From positions 137,483-187,634 of the forward strand of contig NZ_BMVL01000016.1 in assembly GCF_014650695.1 (NCBI RefSeq): a stretch of 50,152 bases of DNA. Reading direction: 5' to 3'. The notes under the pieces were generated by a model. The model was not told the DNA's origin and ran no database searches. It saw only the letters and a list, made by a program, of their open reading frames with translations. Numbering within the stretch: the first letter of the stretch is position 1; the number at the start of each line of letters is the position of its first letter. The position numbers and the translations under genes are program-made. Of the stretch, positions 16,274-24,240 are shown piece after piece. Source of the stretch: Streptomyces avidinii. Its GTDB lineage: Bacteria > Actinomycetota > Actinomycetes > Streptomycetales > Streptomycetaceae.

Positions 16274-17253
16274 AGCGTGCCGTCCTGGGCGGTCGGGTCG
16301 GCCCCGAAGTGGTCCCAGCCGCCGGTGCTGGTCCAGGGCGCGCCGTCCACGGTCACCTGGGGCAGCGCGGAGCGGTTGAGGACCTCGCCGATGACCTTCC
16401 AGCGGGCGGGGAGCTTCACGTCGGGCGGGAAGGTCGCGACGATCGCGTGGTCCTCTCCCCCGGTGAGCACCCACTGCAGCGGGTCCACGCCGACGGCCTG
16501 CCCGATGTCGTGCATCTGGGTCGGGATGTCGACGGCCGCCGAGCGCAGGTCGATCCGTACCTTGCTGGCCTCGGCGATGTGCCCGAGGTCGGCGATCAGG
16601 CCGTCGCTGACGTCGGTCATGGCCGTGGCGCCGAGTCCGGCGGCCGCGGGGCCCGCGTGGTACGGCGGTTCGGGGCGCCGGTGCGCCTCGACGAAGGCCC
16701 GCGGGGAGCGGAAGCCGCGCGAGAGCACGGCGAAACCGGCCGCGGACCAGCCCAGCCAGCCGGTGACGGCGACGACGTCGCCGGGCTGGGCGCCGGAGCG
16801 CAGGACGGGCTCGTGGTTGCGCAGGTCGCCGAGCGCGGTGATGGCGACGGTGATGACGTCCCCGCGGACGACGTCCCCGCCGACCACGGCCGCGCCGGCG
16901 ACCTGGCACTCGTCGCGGATCCCGTCCATCAGCTCGGTGGGCCAGGTGACCGGGAGTTCGGCGGGGACGACGAGGCCGAGGAGCAGCGCGGTCGGCACCG
17001 CCCCCATGGCGGCGATGTCGGCGAGGTTCTGCGCGGCGGCCTTGCGGCCGACGTCGTAGGCCGTGGACCAGTCGCGCCGGAAGTGCCGGCCCTCCAGCAG
17101 GATGTCGGTGCTCGCCACGACCCGCCGGTCGGGGGCGGAGACCACCGCGGCGTCGTCGCCCGGTCCCAGCCGGACCGCCGGGGTGGTGGTGAGACGTGAG
17201 GTGAGCTCCCTGATCAGCCCGAACTCCCCCAGCTCGCCGACAGTGCCCTTCAT
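16270..17253 (-). CDS. thiL: Thiamine-monophosphate kinase, 327 aa
   Basis: ThiL makes thiamine diphosphate from thiamine monophosphate. Family motifs are GPGDDAAVV near residue 31, STDILLEGRHFRRDWS, KAAAQNLADIAAMGA, GGDVVRGD, MTDVSDGLIADL and VLTGGEDHAIVATFP. ATG at 17253 follows GAAGGGG. It overlaps thiD by four bases. Divergent from the Lrp-type gene 245 bp away. Confidence 0.95.
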   Translation of the reverse strand: MKGTVGELGEFGLIRELTSRLTTTPAVRLGPGDDAAVVSAPDRRVVASTDILLEGRHFRRDWSTAYDVGRKAAAQNLADIAAMGAVPTALLLGLVVPAELPVTWPTELMDGIRDECQVAGAAVVGGDVVRGDVITVAITALGDLRNHEPVLRSGAQPGDVVAVTGWLGWSAAGFAVLSRGFRSPRAFVEAHRRPEPPYHAGPAAAGLGATAMTDVSDGLIADLGHIAEASKVRIDLRSAAVDIPTQMHDIGQAVGVDPLQWVLTGGEDHAIVATFPPDVKLPARWKVIGEVLNRSALPQVTVDGAPWTSTGGWDHFGADPTAQDGTL

Positions 17254-17498
17254 CGCTGTGCCCCTTCTTGCCCAGTCCGCTTGCGGTCGCGAGCCGTCTC
17301 AGCTCTGGGTACCGTCAACAGATACGTCAACTTGTGCTCTCCGTACGCCCCGCTGTGCGTGGCGCCGGGCCCGCGGGTCTCCCCGTGGCGCACGGCGACG
17401 CGGTACCGTGGCGTCCCTTCTTCCCCCGGCCCGTTCAATCGTGTGGGGCCCACCCGAAGGTTAGGGGAAATGATCCTCGTGGCCGCCCTGGAGGTTCC

Positions 17499-17732
17499 GT
17501 GGTACAGGCGTACATCCTTATCCAGACCGAAGTGGGCAAGGCGTCCTTGGTCGCCGAGTCCATCGGCCAGATCCCGGGGGTGATCCAGGCCGAGGACGTG
17601 ACGGGCCCGTACGACGTGATCGTGCGCGCCCAGGCCGACACCGTGGACGAGCTCGGCCGCATGGTCGTCGCCAAGGTCCAGCAGGTGGAGGGGATCACCC
17701 GCACCTTGACCTGCCCGGTGGTCCATCTGTAG
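17499..17732 (+). CDS. Stand-alone Lrp/AsnC ligand-binding (RAM) domain protein, 77 aa
   Basis: GTG at 17499 with GGAGG five bases upstream gives MVQAYILIQTEVGKASLVAE. The entire protein is a RAM/AsnC C-terminal domain (IPGVIQAEDVTGPYDVIVRAQADT), with no DNA-binding helix-turn-helix. Such single-domain proteins assemble into multimers and bind amino acids; they may modulate full-length Lrp proteins. The start is fixed by the ribosome site; longer in-frame readings upstream have no family similarity. It is followed by the lipoprotein gene after 20 bp and may be co-transcribed. Confidence 0.9.
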   Translation: MVQAYILIQTEVGKASLVAESIGQIPGVIQAEDVTGPYDVIVRAQADTVDELGRMVVAKVQQVEGITRTLTCPVVHL

Positions 17733-17752
17733 CCCCCGTCTACTCTTGGCCG

Positions 17753-18238
17753 GTGATGTCCCTCCACCGCCGGCCCCTCCGTGTCCTCGCCGCGTCGGCC
17801 GTCCTGGCCCTCGCGGCGTGTTCCCCGGGCGGCTCCGTTGCCCGGGTCGGCCCTCCGCCCACGCCGCCCGCCGCCGTCGCGGGGCTCTGTGCCGCACTGC
17901 ACAAGGAGCTCCCGGAGTCGGTGGCCGGCCTGGCGCGGACCAGGACCGAACCGGAGTCCGATCTGACCGCCGCGTGGGGCGGCTCGGCGATCGTACTGCG
18001 GTGCGGTATCCCCCGACCCCCCGAGATGCTGGATGAGAAGCAGGGGGGTGTCGACATCAACGGGGTCACCTGGCTGCTGGAGAAGCTCGACAACGGTGAC
18101 TTCCGCTTCACGACCGGGATGCGGCTGGCGTACACCCAGGTCCGGGTCGACAAGGAGCATGCCACGGACGCGGGGATGCTCGTCGGGCTGTCCGCGGCCG
18201 TGGACGGGACGGTGCCCGTGGGCATCGCCTCCTACTGA
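17753..18238 (+). CDS. DUF3515 family lipoprotein, 161 aa
   Basis: A signal peptide ends in a lipobox (VLALAACSPGG), with the lipid-modified Cys at about residue 23, so the mature protein is probably anchored outside the membrane. The mature part includes AALHKELPESVAGLARTRTEP, WGGSAIVLRCGIPRP and WLLEKLDNGDFRFTTGMR, typical of DUF3515, an actinobacterial family of unknown function. The start is GTG 17753 or ATG 17756, with no clear ribosome site. It sits convergent to ddl, its usual neighbour in Streptomyces; a cell-envelope role is only suggested by that. Confidence 0.87.
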   Translation: MMSLHRRPLRVLAASAVLALAACSPGGSVARVGPPPTPPAAVAGLCAALHKELPESVAGLARTRTEPESDLTAAWGGSAIVLRCGIPRPPEMLDEKQGGVDINGVTWLLEKLDNGDFRFTTGMRLAYTQVRVDKEHATDAGMLVGLSAAVDGTVPVGIASY

Positions 18239-18294
18239 GCACCACTGAGCACCGCACAACACTGCTGAACACCGCGCACCGGGTACCGGGCACA

Positions 18295-18333
18295 CCGCCG
18301 CCCGCCGTCCACGCCTTCGGGGGCGGGCGGCGG
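18295..18333. terminator. Terminator between convergent DUF3515 and ddl genes
   Basis: A 12-bp GC-only stem (ccgccgcccgcc / ggcgggcggcgg) with a 15-base loop lies in the 116-bp gap between convergent stops. Confidence 0.6.
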
Positions 18334-18354
18334 GCGGTCGGCTCGTCGGACGGG

Positions 18355-19512
18355 TCAGCGCAGGCCGGTGGAGCGGCGCAGGGCCGCCTGGATCAGGCGG
18401 TCCACCAGTTCCGGGTACTCGATGCCCGTCTTCTGCCACATCAGCGGGTACATGGAGATCGGCGTGAAGCCCGGCATCGTGTTGATCTCGTTGATGACGA
18501 AGCTGCCGTCCTCGGTGAGGAAGAAATCGGCGCGCACCAGGCCCTCGCAGGACGCCGCCTCGAAGGCCTCGATCGCGAGCCGCTGCACCTCGGCGGTCTG
18601 CTCCGGGGTCAGCGGGGCGGGCACGATCCCGGAGGCGGAGTCGATGTACTTCGCCTCGAAGTCGTAGAAGTCGTGGCTGGAGACCGGCGGGATCTCGGCC
18701 GGGACGCTCGCGCGCGGCCCGTCCTCGAACTCCAGGACCCCGCACTCGATCTCGCGGCCGCGCAGCAGCGCCTCCACGATGATCTTCGGGTCGTGGCGCC
18801 GGGCCTCCTTGACGGCGGCGTCCAGGCCGGAGGCGTCGTCGACCTTCGTGATGCCGATGGAGGAGCCGGCCCGGGCGGGCTTGACGAAGAGCGGCCAGCC
18901 GTGTTCGGCGGCGAAGTCCAGGATCCGGCCGCGGGCCGCGTCCCGGTCGGCCTCCCACTCGCGGGGGCGGATGGTCACGTACGGGCCGACGCGCAGCCCG
19001 AAGGACGTGAACACCCTCTTCATGTAGTCCTTGTCCTGGCCGACGGCCGAGGCGAGGACGCCGGAGCCGACGTACGGAATGCCGGAGAGCTCCAGGAGGC
19101 CCTGGAGGGTGCCGTCCTCGCCGTACGGGCCGTGCAGGACGGGGAAGACGACGTCGACCTCGCCCAGGGCCTTGGGAACGGCGCCCGGTTCGGTGTAGAC
19201 GACCTGGCGGCTGGCCGGGTCGACCGAGAGCACGACGGCGCCGTCCTCGGAGTCGGCGAGCTCCTCGACGCTGGGGAGCTTGCGGTCGGCGATGGCCATC
19301 CGCTCGGGCTCGTCGGCGGTCAGCGCCCATCGGCCGTCCGTGGTGATGCCGATGGGCAGCACCTCGTACTTGGCGCGGTCGATGGAGCGCAGCACGGCGC
19401 CCGCCGTGACGACCGAGATGGCGTGTTCCGAGCTGCGGCCGCCGAACACGACGGCCACGCGGGGCTTGCGGCCCTGCTGCTCAGGGGTCTGGGAGAGGTT
19501 CTCGCTGCTCAT
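18355..19512 (-). CDS. ddl: D-alanine--D-alanine ligase, 385 aa
   Basis: Ddl makes the D-Ala-D-Ala dipeptide of peptidoglycan precursors. The ATP-grasp protein starts at ATG 19512 (MSSENLSQTPEQQ); a TTG 24 bases upstream is possible and neither has a strong ribosome site. Motifs are VAVVFGGRSSEHAISVVTAGA at the N-terminus, HGPYGEDGTLQGLLELSGIPYVGSGV, FVKPARAGSSIGITKV (ATP-binding loop) and DFFLTEDGSFVINEINTMPGFT (Mg ligands). The Tyr of GIPYVGSG is usual for D-Ala-D-Ala rather than D-Ala-D-Lac ligases, so vancomycin resistance type is not suggested. It follows gpsA by 39 bp. Confidence 0.95.
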   Translation of the reverse strand: MSSENLSQTPEQQGRKPRVAVVFGGRSSEHAISVVTAGAVLRSIDRAKYEVLPIGITTDGRWALTADEPERMAIADRKLPSVEELADSEDGAVVLSVDPASRQVVYTEPGAVPKALGEVDVVFPVLHGPYGEDGTLQGLLELSGIPYVGSGVLASAVGQDKDYMKRVFTSFGLRVGPYVTIRPREWEADRDAARGRILDFAAEHGWPLFVKPARAGSSIGITKVDDASGLDAAVKEARRHDPKIIVEALLRGREIECGVLEFEDGPRASVPAEIPPVSSHDFYDFEAKYIDSASGIVPAPLTPEQTAEVQRLAIEAFEAASCEGLVRADFFLTEDGSFVINEINTMPGFTPISMYPLMWQKTGIEYPELVDRLIQAALRRSTGLR

Positions 19513-19551
19513 ATCGCCACGAGAGTACCCGCTCAAGCGTCCGGAAAGGAG

Positions 19552-20562
19552 CTAGCGACGTTCCGGTTTGGCGCTGCGGCCCATGAGGTCCTTGAGCGCG
19601 ACCAGGGTCGGCTTGCCGTGGTGGACGATGTCCACGACGGTGTCGGTGATGGGCATGTCCACCCCGTGCCGGCGGGCCAGATCGGCCACCGACTGGCAGG
19701 ACTTGACGCCCTCGGCGGTCTGCTTGGTGACCGCGATGGTCTCCTCCAGGGTCATCCCGCGGCCGAGGTTGGTGCCGAAGGTGTGGTTCCGGGAGAGCGG
19801 CGAGGAGCAGGTGGCGACCAGGTCGCCGAGGCCCGCGAGGCCGGAGAAGGTGAGCGGGTCGGCGCCCATCGCGACGCCGAGGCGGGTGGCTTCGGCGAGT
19901 CCGCGGGTGATGAGCGAGCCCTTGGTGTTGTCGCCGAGGCCCATGCCGTCCGCGATGCCGACGGCGAGACCGATGACGTTCTTGACGGCGCCGCCGAGCT
20001 CGCAGCCGGTGACGTCGGTGCTCGTGTACGGGCGGAAGTACGGGGTGTGGCAGGAGGCCTGGAGGCGCTGGGCCACGCTCTCGTCCACGCAGGCCACGAC
20101 GGAGGCGGCGGGCTGGCGGGCGGCGATCTCGGCGGCCAGGTTGGGGCCGGTGACCACGGCGATGCGCTCGGCCGGGACCTTGGCCACCTCTTCGATGACC
20201 TCGCTCATCCGCTTGGCGGTGCCGAGTTCGATGCCCTTCATCAGGGACACGAGCACGGTCTCGGGGGCCAGCAGGGGTGCCCATGCGGCGAGGTTGTCGC
20301 GGAGGGTCTGCGAGGGGACGGCGAGGACGGTGAAGTCGGCGCCGGCCGCGGCCTCGGCCGGGTCGGTGGTCGCCCGGAGGTTCGAGGGGAGTTCGACGCC
20401 GGGGAAGTAGTCCGGGTTGGTCCGGCCGGTGTTGATGGCGTCGACCACCTCCTGGCGGCGGCCCCACAGCGTCACCTCGCAGCCGGCGTCGGCGAGGACG
20501 ATGGCGAAGGCCGTGCCCCAGGAGCCTGTTCCGAAGACGGTCGCCTTCACGGGACGTGTCAC
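19552..20562 (-). CDS. gpsA: NAD(P)-dependent glycerol-3-phosphate dehydrogenase, 336 aa
   Basis: GpsA reduces dihydroxyacetone phosphate to glycerol-3-phosphate for phospholipids. The Rossmann loop is VFGTGSWGTAFAIVLADAG; later motifs are LMKGIE, VTGPNLAAEIA, LGGAVKNVIGLAVGIADG (catalytic Lys) and SRNHTFGTNLGRG. The GTG at 20562 overlaps the plsC stop as GTGA, so plsC and gpsA are coupled: the upstream acyltransferase uses this enzyme's lipid pathway. Confidence 0.96.
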   Translation of the reverse strand: MTRPVKATVFGTGSWGTAFAIVLADAGCEVTLWGRRQEVVDAINTGRTNPDYFPGVELPSNLRATTDPAEAAAGADFTVLAVPSQTLRDNLAAWAPLLAPETVLVSLMKGIELGTAKRMSEVIEEVAKVPAERIAVVTGPNLAAEIAARQPAASVVACVDESVAQRLQASCHTPYFRPYTSTDVTGCELGGAVKNVIGLAVGIADGMGLGDNTKGSLITRGLAEATRLGVAMGADPLTFSGLAGLGDLVATCSSPLSRNHTFGTNLGRGMTLEETIAVTKQTAEGVKSCQSVADLARRHGVDMPITDTVVDIVHHGKPTLVALKDLMGRSAKPERR

Positions 20563-21311
20563 TTGTTGCCCTCCCCTGCGGCCCTGCGCCGCTGTTCCGC
20601 CCTGGCGTTGCGATGGTCGTACGGCTGCTCGGGCGCGGTCTCGCCGCGCACCTCCTCCAGCAGCGCGGTGATGGCCGCCATGATGGCCTCGGTGGCCTCC
20701 CTCAGGACGTCCGGAGTGGGCTCCCGGTCGTAGAAGGCGGAGAGGTCCACGGGCGGCCCGGCGAGCACCTGGAGGGTCTTGCGCGGGAGGAGCCGGACCT
20801 TGTTCTCCTTGGCGTAGGGCGGCATTGCGAGGTTCGCGCCCCACTGGGCCACCGGAATGACGGGCGCCCTCGTGATCAGTGCCACGCGGGCGGCGCCGGT
20901 CTTCCCCGCCATCGGCCACATGTCCGGGTCGCGGGTGAGGGTGCCCTCCGGGTAAAAGGCCACGCATTCGCCGCGCTCGATGGCGTCCACGGCGGCCCGG
21001 AATGCGTCCAGGGCGTTGGTGGACTCCCGGTAGACGGGGATCTGCCCGGATCCGTGCAGGATCGACCCGACAATAGGGACCTTGAAGAGGGCGGCCTTGG
21101 CGAGCAGGCGGGGCACGCGGCCGGTGTTGTACTGGAAGTGCGCGTACGAGAGCGGGTCCAGATACGAGTTGTGATTGACGGCGGTGATAAATCCACCCTC
21201 GGCCGGAATGTGCTCCATTCCCCGCCAGTCCCGCTTGAAGAGCACTACCAGCGGCGGTTTTGCGATGACCGCCGCCAGGCGGTACCAGAAGCCGATTCTG
21301 CGGCGGGACAC
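20559..21311 (-). CDS. 1-acyl-sn-glycerol-3-phosphate acyltransferase (PlsC family), 250 aa
   Basis: The protein acylates lysophosphatidate at sn-2 in the membrane. GTG at 21311 follows GGAAGG and gives SRRRIGFWYRLAAVIAKPPLVVLF, an amphipathic/membrane N-terminus. The acyltransferase motifs are NHNSYLD (an NHX4D box with Asn first), GQIPVYRES, YPEGTLTRD and VIPVAQWG. The C-terminal 30 residues are charged (EQPYDHRNARAEQRRRA). It overlaps gpsA by four bases. Confidence 0.93.
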   Translation of the reverse strand: MSRRRIGFWYRLAAVIAKPPLVVLFKRDWRGMEHIPAEGGFITAVNHNSYLDPLSYAHFQYNTGRVPRLLAKAALFKVPIVGSILHGSGQIPVYRESTNALDAFRAAVDAIERGECVAFYPEGTLTRDPDMWPMAGKTGAARVALITRAPVIPVAQWGANLAMPPYAKENKVRLLPRKTLQVLAGPPVDLSAFYDREPTPDVLREATEAIMAAITALLEEVRGETAPEQPYDHRNARAEQRRRAAGEGNK

Positions 21312-21501
21312 TCGGACACCTTCCTCTAGGACCGGTGCGGGGCTTGGGCACCTCGTCGGCCGGACAAGTGTCACCCCACGCCCGGTCTCTGTCGAGAACA
21401 CCGTACGCCCCGCTCACGCCACCGGACTCCCGGGTTGCCCGGGTGGAGGCGACAATGGGCCGACACATGACCCGGCCATGACCTGACCATGGCCGGAGGA
21501 C

Positions 21502-22359
21502 GTGCCGGAGTGCACCGGAGGGAAGGGGTCCGTCACGAACGCCGTCTGGAGTCTGGTGGTCCCGCTGAAACCCCTGGCGGTGGCGAAGAGCCGTCTCGCG
21601 CGGGCCGTGGGCGCCTCTCGGCCGGGCCTCGCCCTGGCGTTCGCCCTGGACACCGTCGCGGGTGCCCTGGCCTGCGCCGCGGTCGAGGATGTGGTGGTCG
21701 TCACGGACGACGCCGAGGCGGCTGCGGAGCTGGCTCGGCTCGGAGCGCGGATCGTTCCGGACGCCCCTGCGGCCGGGCTCAACGCGGCCCTGGCCCACGG
21801 GGCGCGGGTGGCGCGCTCGCGGCGGCCCGGGGCGGCGGTGGCCGCGCTGAACGCCGATCTGCCCGCGCTGCGGCCCCCGGAATTGCAACGCGTGCTCGAT
21901 AACGCCTCGGTATTTCCGCGGGCATTTCTGGCGGATGCCGCCGGAATCGGGACGACCCTGCTTTCCGCCGCGCCGGACGTTGAATTGGCCCCGTCCTTCG
22001 GCGGGCCTTCACGGGCCAGGCATTCGGCCTCGGGAGCCGTGGAAATCGCCCTGGTGGACGTCGACAGCGTGCGCCGGGACGTGGACACGGCCGCGGATCT
22101 GCGGACGGCGCTCACCCTCGGTGTGGGGCGCCACACCGCCCGATACAGTGCCCGTATGCAGGCGACCGCGTACACGTACGACTCCGAGACCCGCAGCGGC
22201 AGTGTGCTGCTGGACGACGGCACTCCGGTGCCCTTCGAGGCCCCGGCCTTCGACGCGGGCGGCCTGCGGTTGCTGCGGCCCGGGCAGCGGGTCCGGATCG
22301 AGACGGACGGCGCGGGCGCGAGCCTGCGCATCACCCTGGTGACGCTGCAGACCTTCTGA
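21502..22359 (+). CDS. cofC: CofC/FbiD-like guanylyltransferase fused to a 70-residue C-terminal domain, 285 aa
   Basis: CofC/FbiD makes the GMP-activated phospholactate or phosphoenolpyruvate precursor of coenzyme F420. The nucleotide-binding start WSLVVPLKPLAVAKSRLARAVG, VVVVTDDAEAAAELARLGARIV, and the acidic AALNADLPAL are seen; PSFGGPSRARH and VDVDSVRRDVDTAADLRTAL end the domain near residue 210. From about 220, ATAYTYDSETRSGSVLLDDGTPVPFE to the end is an added beta-rich, cold-shock-like segment in the same frame, without a stop between. The GTG at 21502 has GGAGG only two bases away. A better ribosome site (GGAGGGAAGGGG) precedes a GTC codon at 21532, so the start is doubtful. Confidence 0.85.
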   Translation: MPECTGGKGSVTNAVWSLVVPLKPLAVAKSRLARAVGASRPGLALAFALDTVAGALACAAVEDVVVVTDDAEAAAELARLGARIVPDAPAAGLNAALAHGARVARSRRPGAAVAALNADLPALRPPELQRVLDNASVFPRAFLADAAGIGTTLLSAAPDVELAPSFGGPSRARHSASGAVEIALVDVDSVRRDVDTAADLRTALTLGVGRHTARYSARMQATAYTYDSETRSGSVLLDDGTPVPFEAPAFDAGGLRLLRPGQRVRIETDGAGASLRITLVTLQTF

Positions 22360-22412
22360 CACACGGCCGCCGGGGCCCCGTACGGGTCCTGCCGGCGCCC
22401 CGAACGCACCGC

Positions 22413-22445
22413 GGGCCGGCTCCCCCACGCGGGGAAAGCCGGCCC
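22413..22445. terminator. Terminator between convergent cofC and hupS
   Basis: A 9-bp stem (gggccggct / agccggccc) with a 15-base loop lies in the gap between two convergent stop codons. Confidence 0.65.
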
Positions 22446-22465
22446 GGCCTGTGTGACGCGTGCCC

Positions 22466-23134
22466 CTACTTCTTGCGGGCGGTGGTCTTCTTCGCGGTGG
22501 CCTTGCGCGTCGCCGTCTTCTTGGCGGGCGCCTTCGTCGCTGCGGTGACCTTCTTGGCCGCCGGCGCGGTCTTCTTCGCCGCGGCGGTGGTCTTCTTCGC
22601 GGTGGCCGTGGTCTTCTTGGCCGCGGGAGTGGCCTTCTTGGCGGTGGCGGTGGTCTTCTTGGCCGCGGGAGTGGCCTTCTTGGCGGTGGCGGTGGTCTTC
22701 TTGGCCACGACCTTCTTCGCGACCGCGGTCTTCGCCGCGGCCTTCTTGGCGGTGGTGGCCTTCTTCGCCGCGGCCTTCTTGACCGTCGCGGAGGCGCCGC
22801 CGGTGAGGCTCCCCTTGGGGGCCTTCTTCACGGACACCTCGCCGCCCTTGGGCAGCTTCTTGGTGCCGCTGACCAGGTCCTTGAAGCCCTGGCCGGCACG
22901 GAAGCGGGGGACAGAGGTCTTCTTGACCCGGACGCGCTCACCCGTCTGCGGGTTGCGGGCGTAACGGGCCGGACGGTCGACCTTCTCGAACGAGCCGAAG
23001 CCCGTGACCGAGACCCGGTCGCCCGCGACGGTAGCGCGGACGATCGCGTCCAGTACCGCGTCGACAGCATCCGCGGCCTGCTGGCGGCCGCCCAGCTTGT
23101 CGGCAATCGCTTCTACGAGCTGCGCCTTGTTCAC
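22466..23134 (-). CDS. hupS: HU-family nucleoid protein HupS with lysine-rich tail, 222 aa
   Basis: HupS compacts DNA in Streptomyces spores (known for S. coelicolor). GTG at 23134 with AAGGGGAAG upstream gives MNKAQLVEAIADKLGGRQQA. The HU domain occupies residues 1-92, including VSVTGFGSFEKVDRPARYARNPQTGE and the DNA-binding arm. Residues 93-222 are a Lys/Ala/Thr tail of KK-A/T-K type repeats, similar to eukaryotic histone H1. Within it the 14-residue unit TTATAKKATPAAKK occurs twice in tandem, encoded by an exact 42-bp DNA repeat, and then a third partial copy. A strong TATATA box lies about 65 bp upstream. Confidence 0.95.
   Translation of the reverse strand: MNKAQLVEAIADKLGGRQQAADAVDAVLDAIVRATVAGDRVSVTGFGSFEKVDRPARYARNPQTGERVRVKKTSVPRFRAGQGFKDLVSGTKKLPKGGEVSVKKAPKGSLTGGASATVKKAAAKKATTAKKAAAKTAVAKKVVAKKTTATAKKATPAAKKTTATAKKATPAAKKTTATAKKTTAAAKKTAPAAKKVTAATKAPAKKTATRKATAKKTTARKK
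22600..22700 (-). repeat. 42-bp tandem repeat inside the hupS tail
   Basis: The unit ccgcgggagtggccttcttg plus the following 22 bases starts at 22621 and repeats at 22663, encoding a 14-residue lysine-rich motif; degenerate copies flank it on both sides. In-frame copy-number change would lengthen or shorten the tail without a frameshift. Confidence 0.75.
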
Positions 23135-23197
23135 GTCTTCCCCTTCGGAGACTTCGCCAGAACGAATGTGTTCAAGCTTATTTCGCACGTTAGGCGG

Positions 23198-23204
23198 ATA
23201 TATA
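23198..23204 (-). promoter_or_regulatory. Candidate -10 box of the hupS promoter
   Basis: TATATAT on the minus strand, in an AT-rich patch about 65 bp before the hupS start, is unusual in this GC-rich sequence. The -35 position (CCGTTT) is a poor match, so a sigma factor other than the main one, or activator dependence, is possible. Confidence 0.4.
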
Positions 23205-23278
23205 CCGCAAATCAAACACGAAACGGGCTAATCACCCTAGTGCCGCAACGCTGTAGTCCGTTACGGAGTTCCTTCGCA

Positions 23279-23506
23279 TCAGTCGCCTTCAGGGAATCGA
23301 CCCTCGTCGAGGTCCTTCATCAACCTGTCCAGGCGCCTTGCCGCATCGGCGAGATCATGCTTCGCCGCGGCTGTGACGACCAACAGCTTCCGGGACAGCG
23401 CCATCCTTACGCCCTCCGGGACTTGCAGTGAGCGCACCCGTGTGTGTGCTTCTTTCAGCCGGTCCGCGACGAGTTCGTAGAGCTCGAGTTGACTGTCGCG
23501 TTCCAT
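23279..23506 (-). CDS. Conserved hypothetical protein, 75 aa
   Basis: The ATG at 23506 starts MERDSQLELYELVADRLKEA; it has no ribosome site, but a CACAAT sequence just upstream could be a -10 box for a leaderless message. The protein is helical and charged throughout (AHTRVRSLQVPEGVRMALSRKL, then HDLADAARRLDRLMKDLDEG). No membrane segment or cysteine is visible. I recognise it as a small protein conserved between hupS and leuD in Streptomyces but cannot assign a function. Confidence 0.75.
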   Translation of the reverse strand: MERDSQLELYELVADRLKEAHTRVRSLQVPEGVRMALSRKLLVVTAAAKHDLADAARRLDRLMKDLDEGRFPEGD

Positions 23507-23561
23507 GCACAGATTGTGCCATCTGGGGCGAGTTGTCGCCTCACGGGGCCTCAACAAACGG

Positions 23562-23593
23562 CTGTGCCCCCCGCCGGAGGGCGGGGGGCACAG
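23562..23593 (-). terminator. Terminator after leuD
   Basis: A perfect 14-bp stem (ctgtgccccccgcc and its complement) with loop ggag begins about 50 bp beyond the leuD stop and just upstream of the 75-residue gene. Confidence 0.8.
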
Positions 23594-23643
23594 TGTTGTC
23601 CATGTGATCACCCGAGGGTGAATAAGCGCTGATCAGGCAGGAA

Positions 23644-24237
23644 TCAGGCCTGAATCGTGCGCGGCTTGAAGGTCGGGCGGCCGCTTTCGTACGTGGCGAT
23701 GTCCGCTTCGTTCTGAAGGGTGAGCGAGATGTCGTCCAGACCCTCCAGCAGACGCCAGCGGGCGTTGTCGTCGAGTTCGAACTCGGCCACGACACCCTGC
23801 GCTCGCACCTGGCGGTCGACCAGGTCGACCGTGATCTCGGCGGTGGGGTCGGCCTCGGTCAGCTTCCACAGCTGTTCGACGGTCTCCTGCGGGAGCACCA
23901 CGGTCAGCAGGCCGTTCTTCAGCGAGTTCCCGCGGAAGATGTCGGCGAAGCGGGAGGAGATGACCGTCTTGAAGCCGAAGTTCTGCAGGGCCCAGACGGC
24001 GTGCTCGCGCGAGGAACCCGTACCGAAGTCGGGGCCGGCGACCAGGACGGTCGCGCCGGCGCGCTCCGGGCGGTTCGTGACGAACTCCGGGTCCTTGCGC
24101 CAGGCCTCGAAGAGCCCGTCCTCGAACCCGTCGCGGGTGATCTTCTTCAGCCAGTGGGCCGGGATGATCTGGTCGGTGTCGACGTTGCTGCGGCGCAGCG
24201 GGACGGCCCGGCCGGTGTGGGTGGTGAAGGCTTCCAT
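23644..24237 (-). CDS. leuD: 3-isopropylmalate dehydratase small subunit, 197 aa
   Basis: LeuD is the swivelling aconitase-type small subunit which with LeuC isomerises 2- to 3-isopropylmalate in leucine synthesis. Motifs are SNVDTDQIIPAHWLKK, GSSREHAVWALQNFGFKTVIS (substrate loop) and FRGNSLKNGLLTVVLP. ATG at 24237 follows the leuC stop by three bases, so the subunits are co-translated. The C-terminus FKPRTIQA is normal. Confidence 0.97.
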   Translation of the reverse strand: MEAFTTHTGRAVPLRRSNVDTDQIIPAHWLKKITRDGFEDGLFEAWRKDPEFVTNRPERAGATVLVAGPDFGTGSSREHAVWALQNFGFKTVISSRFADIFRGNSLKNGLLTVVLPQETVEQLWKLTEADPTAEITVDLVDRQVRAQGVVAEFELDDNARWRLLEGLDDISLTLQNEADIATYESGRPTFKPRTIQA

Positions 24238-24240
24238 GGT

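Noticed and set aside
17254..17498. TPP riboswitch near thiL/thiD
   Set aside because: No CUGAGA/thi-box-like conserved bases found upstream of thiL; the pair acts in salvage and final steps and is often unregulated.
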